Assembly (NCBI GenBank): GCA_031272005.1
Contig: JAISUQ010000065.1
Span: 1-5,114, forward strand
Direction: 5' to 3'
Source of the DNA: Coriobacteriales bacterium
GTDB lineage: Bacteria > Actinomycetota > Coriobacteriia > Coriobacteriales > UBA8131
DNA length: 5,114 nt
Shown: positions 1-5,114 of the stretch, in pieces
Numbering within the stretch: the stretch's first letter is position 1
How the letters are laid out: every line of letters starts with the position of its first letter
Made by a program: the position numbers and the translations under genes
The notes under the pieces: model-generated
Database searches by the model: none
Told to the model about the DNA's origin: nothing
What the model saw: only the letters and a program-made list of their open reading frames with translations

Positions 1-1
1 A

Positions 2-109
2 GCTGAGACCAAGGCCAAGGCCAAGTCAACTGACGAGCCTGCAAAGAAGCCGGCCACCAAAAAGCCAGCTGCCAAGAAGGCCAGCGATGATGACAAAGCT
101 GCTGAGTAG
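2..109 (+). CDS. rplU: 50S ribosomal protein L21, C-terminal tail only (partial, 5' end outside window)
   Basis: Reading in the frame that ends at the TAG at 107-109 gives 35 residues rich in Lys and Ala (10 of each), with Pro, Asp and Glu, including the repeated type KKPATKKPAAKK. No folded L21 domain lies inside the window, so the identity rests on context: rplU almost always lies directly before rpmA, and the next gene starts 29 bases downstream. Several actinobacterial L21 proteins carry such basic, presumably disordered C-terminal extensions beyond the rRNA-binding core, which would sit on the 50S subunit near L20 and 23S rRNA. The acidic DDD near the end breaks up the basic run. A different Lys/Ala-rich protein is possible but unlikely given the neighbour. 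Confidence 0.75.
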   Translation, partial: AETKAKAKSTDEPAKKPATKKPAAKKASDDDKAAE

Positions 110-114
110 CTTTG
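94..114 (+). other. Small hairpin straddling the rplU stop codon
   Basis: CAAAGCT at 94-100 and AGCTTTG at 108-114 are perfect reverse complements around a 7-base loop that ends with the first base of the TAG stop. There is no T tract after it (the next bases are AGTAAGTAAAG), so it does not look like an intrinsic terminator. It could be a weak RNA stem between the two ribosomal genes, or chance. Confidence 0.35.
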
Positions 115-126
115 AGTAAGTAAAGT

Positions 127-132
127 AGGGAG
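127..132 (+). promoter_or_regulatory. Ribosome binding site of rpmA
   Basis: AGGGAG lies 6 bases before the ATG at 139, which is good Shine-Dalgarno spacing and supports that start. Confidence 0.75.
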
Positions 133-138
133 CAGAAA

Positions 139-393
139 ATGGCACATAAAAAAGGACTCGGTTCCTCACGCAACGGCCGCGATTCACAGGCCAAGCGTCT
201 GGGCGTCAAGCGCTTCGCCGGCGAGTTTGTCACCACCGGCAACATCATAGTCCGCCAGCGCGGCACCCATATCCATCCGGGCGATAATGTCGGTCGCGGC
301 AGCGACGACACGCTGTTTGCGCTGAAGGACGGCATCCTGGAATTCACCAAGGGCGACAAGCGTAAGGTCCACGTGCGACCGGCAAAGGTCTGA
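139..393 (+). CDS. rpmA: 50S ribosomal protein L27
   Basis: This 84-residue protein has the usual L27 length. It opens with MAHKKGLGSSRNGRDS, the conserved flexible N-terminus that in L27 reaches toward the peptidyl-transferase centre, and then carries the family signature GNIIVRQRGTHIHPG at residues 34-48 followed by NVGRGSDDTLFAL. The start Met directly precedes the AHKKG motif, so there is no N-terminal extension of the kind that Firmicute L27 proteins have cleaved off. The C-terminus is basic (KGDKRKVHVRPAKV). It follows the presumed rplU by 29 bases and is separated from obg by 94 bases that hold a strong hairpin. The gene is intact and the assignment is secure. Confidence 0.97.
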   Translation: MAHKKGLGSSRNGRDSQAKRLGVKRFAGEFVTTGNIIVRQRGTHIHPGDNVGRGSDDTLFALKDGILEFTKGDKRKVHVRPAKV

Positions 394-424
394 CGGGCCA
401 CATCCAGCATTGTATCTACCAGGA

Positions 425-463
425 ATGAGCCCTCTGTCTGGCAGCAGCCAACAGGGGGCTCAT
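425..463 (+). promoter_or_regulatory. Strong intergenic hairpin between rpmA and obg
   Basis: ATGAGCCC (425-432) pairs perfectly with GGGCTCAT (456-463). The helix continues inward through a T-G wobble (433/455), CTGT with ACAG (434-437/451-454), a bulged C at 438, and TGG with CCA (439-441/448-450), closing a CAGCAG loop (442-447). About sixteen pairs form in 39 bases. No T tract follows (the next bases are CTGTAAATCAGG), so it lacks the hallmark of an intrinsic terminator. It ends 9 bases before the obg Shine-Dalgarno. Possible roles are partial termination or attenuation that lowers obg relative to the ribosomal genes, protection of the rpmA mRNA 3' end, or an RNase III processing site. 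The structure is seen directly; the function is inferred. Confidence 0.75.
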
Positions 464-472
464 CTGTAAATC

Positions 473-477
473 AGGAG
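473..477 (+). promoter_or_regulatory. Ribosome binding site deciding the GTG start of obg
   Basis: AGGAG ends 10 bases before the GTG at 488. That GTG gives the canonical Obg N-terminus (M/V-FIDQV), and no ATG nearby in the frame fits better. Confidence 0.7.
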
Positions 478-487
478 CAGGCATCAG

Positions 488-1855
488 GTGTTCATCGATC
501 AGGTCCATATCCATGTCAAGGCTGGCGACGGCGGGGCTGGCTGTATGTCGTTTCGCCGCGAAGCCCATGTACCCAAAGGCGGCCCGGACGGTGGCGATGG
601 TGGCCGGGGCGGCGATGTGCTCCTGCAGGCTGACCCCAGCCTCAGCTCCCTGGTTGATTATCGCTTCAAACATCACTTCAAAGCCACCCGCGGGACCCAT
701 GGTAAAGGCTCCAAGATGCACGGCGCCAACGGCGAAGACCTGGTGTTGCGGGTACCGCTGGGCACCCAGGTGCGCGAGTACGACGAGGAAAGCCGTGAGG
801 CCGGCGAGTTGCTGGCCGATTTAACCCACGAAGGCGAACAGGTAATCATCGCCAAAGGCGGCTGCGGCGGCCGGGGTAACATCCACTTCGTCACTCCTAC
901 GCGGCGGGCTCCGGCCTTTGCCGAGCTGGGCGAGCCGGCTGAGGAGCGCTGGGTGGAATTGGAGATGAAGCTGATGGCCGATGCGGCGCTGGTCGGCATG
1001 CCATCCGTGGGCAAATCCTCGCTGATAGCCCGGATGAGCGCCGCCCGACCGAAGATTGCCGATTATCCGTTCACCACTCTGGTGCCCAACCTCGGCATGG
1101 TCCGCACTGAGGAATACAGCTTTGTGGTGGCAGACGTCCCGGGGCTGATTGAAGGCGCGGCCGAAGGGCGGGGCCTGGGCCACGAGTTTCTCCGCCATAT
1201 CGAGCGCACGGCTTTGATACTGCATGTCCTGGATGCCAGCGGTTCCTATGAGCAACGCGACCCGTTGGAGGATTATCAGAAGATCAACGCTGAACTGGCC
1301 AGCTATGCTGCCGAGCTCAGTGAACGACCGCAGATTGTCGTGATTAACAAGACAGACATGCCTGGCACCGCGGAGGCCGTGGAACGCATCCGCCAATATG
1401 TCCTGGATGAAGCCTTGCAGCGTAGCGGCGGCAATGAATTCGCCGAGACTTTTCGACCCACACCGGTGTTTGCCGTCTCCGCATTGACCGGCGCTGGGAT
1501 GGACGCTCTGATTGCTGCCTGTGCCGAGCAGGTCCACGCCCTGCGCGCTGCCGCTGCTGCCCAGGCTGAGCCGCAGCTGCTCTATGACCAGATCTGGGAG
1601 CACAAACGCCAGGAGAAGGACCGCGAGTTCAAAGTGCTCAACCTCGGCGGCCATGTCTTCGAGGTCTGCGGCAAGGCCGTGGAGCGAATGGTCATCCAGA
1701 CCGAGTGGGACAACGAGGAAGCCATCGCCTATCTCCAACACCGCCTGGAGCAGATGGGCGTGGAAAAGGCCCTGGTGCAGGCCGGCGCCCGGGATGGCGA
1801 TGAGATCCGGATTCTGACCAGAGCGTTTGCATTCGAAAGCAGCTTACACACTTGA
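488..1855 (+). CDS. obg: GTPase Obg/CgtA, late 50S ribosome assembly
   Basis: This 455-residue protein has all three parts of an Obg GTPase. The glycine-rich Obg fold spans about residues 1-160 (KAGDGGAG, GGPDGGDGGRGG, GGCGGRGN). The G domain follows, with the P-loop GMPSVGKSS at 170-178, switch I ADYPFTTLVPNLG at 191-203, G3 DVPGLIEGA at 216-224, G4 NKTD at 287-290 and G5 SAL at 331-333. An Ala-rich linker (about 351-362) leads to an OCT domain (about 375-445). Obg proteins bind and slowly hydrolyse GTP, associate with the 50S particle during late assembly, and respond to (p)ppGpp. The start is a GTG backed by an AGGAG. The wording GNIHFVTPTRRAPAFAELGEP is of the actinobacterial, Coriobacteriia-like type (from memory). 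The start of proB lies 36 bases downstream. All nucleotide-binding motifs are intact. Confidence 0.97.
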   Translation: MFIDQVHIHVKAGDGGAGCMSFRREAHVPKGGPDGGDGGRGGDVLLQADPSLSSLVDYRFKHHFKATRGTHGKGSKMHGANGEDLVLRVPLGTQVREYDEESREAGELLADLTHEGEQVIIAKGGCGGRGNIHFVTPTRRAPAFAELGEPAEERWVELEMKLMADAALVGMPSVGKSSLIARMSAARPKIADYPFTTLVPNLGMVRTEEYSFVVADVPGLIEGAAEGRGLGHEFLRHIERTALILHVLDASGSYEQRDPLEDYQKINAELASYAAELSERPQIVVINKTDMPGTAEAVERIRQYVLDEALQRSGGNEFAETFRPTPVFAVSALTGAGMDALIAACAEQVHALRAAAAAQAEPQLLYDQIWEHKRQEKDREFKVLNLGGHVFEVCGKAVERMVIQTEWDNEEAIAYLQHRLEQMGVEKALVQAGARDGDEIRILTRAFAFESSLHT

Positions 1856-1880
1856 GCACGGCAGCAGCCGGCTTGAGGGC

Positions 1881-1887
1881 AGGGGAG
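1881..1887 (+). promoter_or_regulatory. Ribosome binding site of proB, close to the start
   Basis: AGGGGAG ends only 4 bases before the ATG at 1892, a short spacing. No other ATG, GTG or TTG follows in the frame before the conserved kinase core, so this start is the only reasonable one. Confidence 0.65.
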
Positions 1888-1891
1888 TAAC

Positions 1892-3055
1892 ATGGGTGAT
1901 ATTGCAGAGCGCGACAACAGTTGCAGCAGCAACAACAATAGCAACAAACGCATCGTCCTGAAGATTGGCACCTCCACCTTAACCGACGACAACGGCAAGG
2001 TTGATGAAGCCTATATCACCAGGCTGGCCAGCCAGGTTGCCGAGATCCGCAGGCAGGCCGCTCAGGTGCTGATCGTCTCATCCGGGGCGATTTCTGCCGG
2101 TCTGGAGGCCCTGGGGCTGCCGGCTGAGCGGCCAGACAGCATCCCGACATTGCAGGCTGCTGCCGCTGTAGGTCAACTGGCTCTGGCCAAAGTCTACTCA
2201 TCGGCCTTCGCTGCCGAAGACCTGACAATCGGCCAGGTGCTGCTGACCCGTTTTGACACCACCAACCGCAATTCCTACCTGCATGTCCGCGACACCCTGG
2301 AGCGGTTGCTGGAGCTGGGCAGCGTGCCGTTGATCAACGAGAATGACACCGTGGCCGTGGAGGAGATTCGCTTCGGCGACAACGACACCCTGGCAGCCCT
2401 GGTGGCTATCCTGGTCAAAGCCGACCTGGTGATACTGTTAAGCGACATCGACGGCCTGTATACCGCCGATCCCCGTCTGGAGCAGGACGCCCGCCTGCTG
2501 GAATCGATTGGCGCACTGACTGAGGAGCTGGAAGCCGGCGCCGGCGCTGCCGGCAGCGTGCGTGGCAGCGGTGGCATGGTCACCAAGCTGGAGGCCGCCC
2601 GGATCTGTATGGCCGCCAACATCCCGATGGTCATCTGCCAGGGCCGTGACGAGGGCGCCATCGCGCAGGCGATAGCCGGAAAGCCAGTCGGCACGCTGTT
2701 CTCCCGCGAAGGCCAGCACCGCCAGGCTTCGGCCAAGAAGCTCTGGCTGGCCCTCAGCGATTCGGTCAAAGGCTATGTCACCGTGGACGACGGCGCCGCC
2801 CGGGCTTTGCAGGAGCGCGGCAGCTCGCTGCTGCCTGTAGGGGTCTCGGGTGTGCACGGCGACTTCAGCGCCGGGCAGGCCATCGATATCCGCAACTCGC
2901 ACGGCTTTTTGATCGCCCGGGGCATCAGCGGCTATTCGGCTGCTGAGCTGCATCTGGCAGCCGGGCTGAAGAGTGGCGAAGTGGCCAGCAACGACCAGTT
3001 GGCCCATCTGGCCGACACCGAGGTCGTCCACCGCGACCAGCTGCTGGTCTTCTAG
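1892..3055 (+). CDS. proB: Glutamate 5-kinase with C-terminal PUA domain
   Basis: ProB phosphorylates L-glutamate with ATP to gamma-glutamyl phosphate, the first committed step of proline synthesis in the cytoplasm. The 387 residues contain an amino-acid-kinase domain (about 19-270): LKIGTSTLT at 23-31 with Lys24, SSGAISAG at 63-70, GQVLLT at 114-119, INENDTV at 148-154, FGDNDTLAALVA at 161-172, LLSDIDGLYTADPR at 182-195 and GSGGMVTKLEAA at 225-236. Asp152, Asn164 and Lys232 align with E. coli residues implicated in substrate binding. A PUA domain (about 285-387) follows, with VTVDDGAARALQERGSSLLP and the terminal VHRDQLLVF. It is about 20 residues longer than E. coli ProB, mostly because of an Asn/Ser-rich N-terminal tail (residues 1-19) of unknown role. 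Feedback inhibition by proline is typical of the family. proA lies 92 bases downstream. Confidence 0.96.
   Translation: MGDIAERDNSCSSNNNSNKRIVLKIGTSTLTDDNGKVDEAYITRLASQVAEIRRQAAQVLIVSSGAISAGLEALGLPAERPDSIPTLQAAAAVGQLALAKVYSSAFAAEDLTIGQVLLTRFDTTNRNSYLHVRDTLERLLELGSVPLINENDTVAVEEIRFGDNDTLAALVAILVKADLVILLSDIDGLYTADPRLEQDARLLESIGALTEELEAGAGAAGSVRGSGGMVTKLEAARICMAANIPMVICQGRDEGAIAQAIAGKPVGTLFSREGQHRQASAKKLWLALSDSVKGYVTVDDGAARALQERGSSLLPVGVSGVHGDFSAGQAIDIRNSHGFLIARGISGYSAAELHLAAGLKSGEVASNDQLAHLADTEVVHRDQLLVF
1920..1948 (+). repeat. Low-complexity AGC/AAC trinucleotide tract inside proB codons 10-19
   Basis: The stretch is a run of AGC, AAC and AAT codons coding Ser-Cys-Ser-Ser-Asn-Asn-Asn-Ser-Asn-Lys. 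It includes a short perfect dyad, GTTGC (1920-1924) and GCAAC (1929-1933), around a 4-base loop. It lies just before the kinase core (KRIVLKIGTSTLT) and is less GC-rich than its surroundings. Such tracts can arise by replication slippage. Confidence 0.55.
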
Positions 3056-3073
3056 CGTATACTGGAGCAAGCA

Positions 3074-3087
3074 TTGGCAATCGCCAA
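3074..3087 (+). other. Weak dyad in the proB-proA gap
   Basis: TTGGC at 3074-3078 and GCCAA at 3083-3087 are inverted around AATC. The 92-base gap (3056-3147) holds no gene that I can support; besides this dyad it has the palindromes GGCGCC (3111-3116) and GAGCGCTC (3120-3127). No T tract and no clear promoter are visible. The dyad could be a minor RNA stem or an operator-like site, but chance is equally possible. Confidence 0.25.
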
Positions 3088-3131
3088 AGACCACAGCAAT
3101 CAGCAGCAACGGCGCCGGTGAGCGCTCGACA

Positions 3132-3137
3132 AGGGAG
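3132..3137 (+). promoter_or_regulatory. Ribosome binding site deciding the ATG start of proA
   Basis: AGGGAG ends 10 bases before the ATG at 3148. It lies downstream of the in-frame GTG at 3118, which has no Shine-Dalgarno of its own. In-frame GTG (3139) and TTG (3142) codons sit too close to it to be preferred. Confidence 0.7.
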
Positions 3138-3147
3138 TGTGTTGACA

Positions 3148-4419
3148 ATGGGAGAAGCAAGAGATAAGGCCGAGCTGGCCCAGAAAGCAGCCACCAGCCT
3201 GGCCAAGCTGGACTCGATAAGCCGTAACCAGGCGCTGTTGGCCATGGCCGACGCTCTGGAGCGGGAGCAGGACTATCTGCTGGCCGAGAATGCACTCGAC
3301 GTTGCGGCGGCTCAGGAAAAGGGGATTGAGGAGTCGCTGATCGACCGACTGCTGCTCAATGAGGGCCGCATCAGCGCAATTGCCGACGCCTTACGCACCC
3401 TGGCCGGGCAAAATGACCCCATCGGCGCCCTCACAGAGGGCCGGACGCTCTACAACGGCCTGCGCCTGCGGCGGATTCGGGTGCCGTTGGGCGTGGTGGC
3501 GATGATCTACGAAGCCCGTCCCAATGTCACGGCCGATGCCGCGGGCTTGTGTCTGAAGACCGCGAATGCCTGCCTGTTGCGCGGCGGCTCGATCGCCAAC
3601 CACTCCAACATCTCCATGACTCGCGTGCTCTACGAGGCCGGCCTGGCTGCCGGGTTGCCGGAGTTCTGGCTGCAATCCATCGAGACCACCGATCGGGCAG
3701 CCACCACCGAGTTGATGACCCTGACCGGGCTTATCGACGTCCTGATTCCCCGCGGTTCGGCCTCCCTGATCCGCACAACCGTAGAAAACGCTCGGGTACC
3801 GGTGATTGAGACTGGCGAGGGCAACTGCCATCTGTATATCCACGAAGCTGCCGACCCCGAAATCATCGTACCGATTGCGCTCAATGCCAAGACCCAGCGC
3901 CCCGGAGTCTGCAACGCCATCGAGTCGGTGCTGATCGACGCCGTGGTTGCCGAGCACCTGGCGCCGCCCCTGCTGGAAGCGCTGGCCGAGGCCGACGTCC
4001 TGATCCATGCCGATGAGACGATCTTTGCCCTGGCTCAGGGCCTGGGCGATAAGGTCAGCCGCCAGACAGTGCAGGCTGAAGCCGCAGACTGGGGCCGGGA
4101 GTACCTCTGCCTGGAGCTCTCCATCAAGTGCGTCAGCGGGGTGGAGGAGGCCATTGAGCATATCAACCGCTACAGCACGCATCACTCCGAAGCCATCCTC
4201 AGCCAGGATTATGCGGCTGTCAGCCGTTTTCTGGAGGAGGTGGACTCGGCAGCTGTCTACGCCAATGCTTCGACCCGCTTTACCGATGGTGGCGAGTTTG
4301 GCCTGGGCGCTGAGATCGGCATTTCCACCCAGAAGCTGCATGCCCGTGGCCCGATGGGCCTGGATGCCCTGACCTCCACCAAGTTCATCATTGAAGGTGA
4401 CGGCCAGATCCGCGCATGA
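3148..4419 (+). CDS. proA: Glutamate-5-semialdehyde dehydrogenase (gamma-glutamyl phosphate reductase)
   Basis: ProA reduces gamma-glutamyl phosphate with NADPH to glutamate 5-semialdehyde, which cyclises to pyrroline-5-carboxylate, the second step of proline synthesis; ProA is thought to act together with ProB. Starting at ATG 3148 gives 423 residues, close to the family's roughly 417. Visible family motifs are RVPLGVVAMIYEARPNVTAD (111-130), LRGGSIANHSN (144-154), VPVIETGEGNCHLYI (217-231), the catalytic cysteine in RPGVCNAIES (251-260, Cys255), and the C-terminal STRFTDGGEFGLGAEIGIST (375-394) with HARGPMGLDALTS. In two places the wording departs from what I recall as usual: GSIANHSN where GKEAIHSN or GSEAIHSN is common, and PRGSASLI (201-208) where PRGGxGLI is common. 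The stop overlaps the nadD start by four bases (ATGA). An alternative GTG start at 3118 would add ten residues but lacks a ribosome binding site. Confidence 0.95.
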   Translation: MGEARDKAELAQKAATSLAKLDSISRNQALLAMADALEREQDYLLAENALDVAAAQEKGIEESLIDRLLLNEGRISAIADALRTLAGQNDPIGALTEGRTLYNGLRLRRIRVPLGVVAMIYEARPNVTADAAGLCLKTANACLLRGGSIANHSNISMTRVLYEAGLAAGLPEFWLQSIETTDRAATTELMTLTGLIDVLIPRGSASLIRTTVENARVPVIETGEGNCHLYIHEAADPEIIVPIALNAKTQRPGVCNAIESVLIDAVVAEHLAPPLLEALAEADVLIHADETIFALAQGLGDKVSRQTVQAEAADWGREYLCLELSIKCVSGVEEAIEHINRYSTHHSEAILSQDYAAVSRFLEEVDSAAVYANASTRFTDGGEFGLGAEIGISTQKLHARGPMGLDALTSTKFIIEGDGQIRA

Positions 4420-5066
4420 TCAGCGACATCCTCGAGCAACGCATCAATGCCTGCGACGGGCAGTTTCGCCTGGGCGTCTTCGGTGGCACCTTCGACCCCA
4501 TCCATCTGGGGCATCTGATTCTCGCCCAGAGTGCCTATGAGCAGTTTGCGCTGGACAACGTGCTGTTGATACCCACCGGCCGACCAACCCGCAAGCTGAG
4601 CAGCGGCTTCAGCGATGCCGAGCAGCGCCTGGCGATGACTGAGGCTGCTGTCACAGGCGATGAGCGCTTTGCCGTCAGCCGACTGGAGATAGACAGGCCC
4701 GGCACCACCTATACCATCGACACCATCCGGGCGCTCAAGGCCGCCTGGGGCGACAGAGTCCTGCTGTATCTCATCACCGGTGCGGATGCTGCGGCCGATC
4801 TGCCCACCTGGAAGGGCGCCGCCGAGATTGCCGCCGGGCTTCAGGCCGTGCTGTTTGCCCGCCGCCCCGGCACCGAGCAAGGCGAACTGGCCCAGGCCGC
4901 GCAGCTGTTGGATTGCGAGATTGCCGAGATTTCCATGCCCTTAATCGACATTTCGGCAATGGATTTGCGCAAACGTATACAAACAGGGCGCACTTTGCGC
5001 TATCTTGTACCAGAAGCCGTAGAGAACTATATCCGCGACACCGGCTTGTATCAGGAGAGCGCTTAG
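4416..5066 (+). CDS. nadD: Nicotinate-nucleotide adenylyltransferase
   Basis: NadD transfers AMP from ATP to nicotinate mononucleotide to make deamido-NAD, a late step of NAD synthesis. The 216-residue protein shows the nucleotidyltransferase signature GVFGGTFDPIHLGH at 20-33, including the two HxGH-type histidines (His30, His33), then LIPTGRPTRK (51-60), RLEIDRPGTTYTIDTIRAL (89-107), LYLITGADAAADLPTWK (117-133) and the C-terminal GRTLRYLVPEAVENYI (191-206). The phosphate-binding motif near the end reads ISAMDLR (179-185) rather than the commoner ISSTxxR or ISATxxR. The N-terminal lead of about 17 residues before the core is slightly long, but no alternative ATG, GTG or TTG exists before GGTFDP. 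The ATGA overlap with proA and the lack of a well-placed Shine-Dalgarno suggest translational coupling. Confidence 0.95.
   Translation: MISDILEQRINACDGQFRLGVFGGTFDPIHLGHLILAQSAYEQFALDNVLLIPTGRPTRKLSSGFSDAEQRLAMTEAAVTGDERFAVSRLEIDRPGTTYTIDTIRALKAAWGDRVLLYLITGADAAADLPTWKGAAEIAAGLQAVLFARRPGTEQGELAQAAQLLDCEIAEISMPLIDISAMDLRKRIQTGRTLRYLVPEAVENYIRDTGLYQESA
5053..5057 (+). promoter_or_regulatory. Ribosome binding site of the gene after nadD
   Basis: AGGAG inside the last nadD codons ends 8 bases before a GTG at 5066 that overlaps the nadD stop by one base (TAGTG). The spacing and overlap make a real downstream gene very likely. Confidence 0.75.
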
Positions 5067-5114
5067 TGATCGAAAACTACCAGGAACTCTATGACCGCGC
5101 CCGCGTCAAACTGG
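5066..5114 (+). CDS. Start of a downstream gene, probably YqeK-type HD-domain hydrolase (partial, 3' end outside window)
   Basis: Sixteen codons are visible from the GTG: M-IENYQELYDRARVKL, an amphipathic-looking helix. The gene overlaps nadD by one base and has a well-placed AGGAG, so it is almost certainly co-translated with nadD. In Coriobacteriia and Firmicutes the gene after nadD is often yqeK, whose product is a predicted HD-superfamily metal-dependent hydrolase (characterised members cleave diadenosine tetraphosphate) and begins with a short helix before the HD core. Here the HD residues lie beyond the window, so the product name is an inference from position and N-terminal style only. 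An alternative is a ribosome silencing factor (rsfS) or another gene commonly found after nadD, though the visible residues do not suggest RsfS. Confidence 0.5.
   Translation, partial: MIENYQELYDRARVKL

Noticed and set aside
425..463. Calling the rpmA-obg hairpin a Rho-independent terminator
   Set aside because: The helix is strong, but no run of T follows on either strand, so only a generic regulatory or structural role is supported.
821..1741. Long open frame on the - strand opposite obg (306 codons)
   Set aside because: It lies wholly opposite an intact, motif-rich gene. Long antisense frames are expected in GC-rich DNA, and the translation shows no recognisable domain.
1851..1877. Short direct repeat CTTGAG (1851-1856 and 1872-1877) around the obg stop
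   Set aside because: Six bases repeated once is within chance and has no associated structure.
3058..3063. TATACT, a -10-like hexamer just after the proB stop
   Set aside because: No acceptable -35 lies about 17 bases upstream (GACCAG there), so I do not call a proA promoter.
3118..3147. GTG at 3118 as the proA start
   Set aside because: There is no Shine-Dalgarno before it, while AGGGAG precedes the in-frame ATG at 3148 and that start gives the usual ProA length.
3142..3147. TTGACA, a perfect -35-like hexamer at the proA start
   Set aside because: No -10-like hexamer follows at 16-18 bases, and it falls between the proA ribosome binding site and start codon; best explained as chance.
2438..3295. 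Open frame on the - strand opposite proB and the start of proA (285 codons)
   Set aside because: It spans two real genes and their gap on the other strand, with no family motifs in a composition-biased translation; it is a shadow of GC-rich codon use.
3391..4341. Open frame on the - strand opposite proA (316 codons)
   Set aside because: It is entirely antisense to ProA with its catalytic motifs intact, and no domain is recognisable.
1..5114. Novel defence, mobile or biosynthetic system
   Set aside because: Every gene belongs to a well-known housekeeping family in a conserved order; no repeats, integrase or transposase remnants, or unexplained gene-sized spaces are present.

Overview
The window is GC-rich, densely packed bacterial chromosome with every supported gene on the + strand. 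In order it carries the 3' end of a probable rplU (ribosomal protein L21), rpmA (L27), obg (ribosome-assembly GTPase), proB (glutamate 5-kinase), proA (gamma-glutamyl phosphate reductase), nadD (nicotinate-mononucleotide adenylyltransferase) and the first 16 codons of a gene that is probably yqeK (HD-domain phosphohydrolase). The order rplU-rpmA-obg-proB-proA-nadD is typical of Actinobacteria. The wording of the Obg, L27 and NadD proteins, plus a yqeK-like gene after nadD, reminds me most of Coriobacteriia or a related uncultured actinobacterial lineage. That placement is an inference from memory of the families, not from a search.

Layout: positions 1-393 hold the ribosomal protein pair, separated by 29 bases. 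A 94-base gap (394-487) follows and contains a long, near-perfect hairpin. Obg (488-1855) is followed after 36 bases by proB (1892-3055), whose product has an unusual Asn/Ser-rich N-terminal tail. A 92-base gap with only weak dyads leads to proA (best start ATG at 3148, not the upstream GTG at 3118). proA and nadD overlap in ATGA, and nadD and the last gene overlap by one base in TAGTG, so the 3' half looks translationally coupled. No gene-free stretch exceeds 100 bases.

Functionally the cluster joins 50S ribosome components and their assembly GTPase to the first two steps of proline synthesis from glutamate (ProB makes gamma-glutamyl phosphate, ProA reduces it to the semialdehyde that cyclises) and to NAD synthesis. 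It is a conserved housekeeping block, probably a single transcription unit that the 425-463 hairpin may modulate.

I saw no mobile element, CRISPR array, tRNA, rRNA, toxin-antitoxin pair or defence gene, and no sign of a previously undescribed system. The points worth a second look are small: the rpmA-obg hairpin, the confinement of the hexamer CAGCAG to gene leaders, the ProB N-terminal tail, and a few motif substitutions in NadD and ProA.
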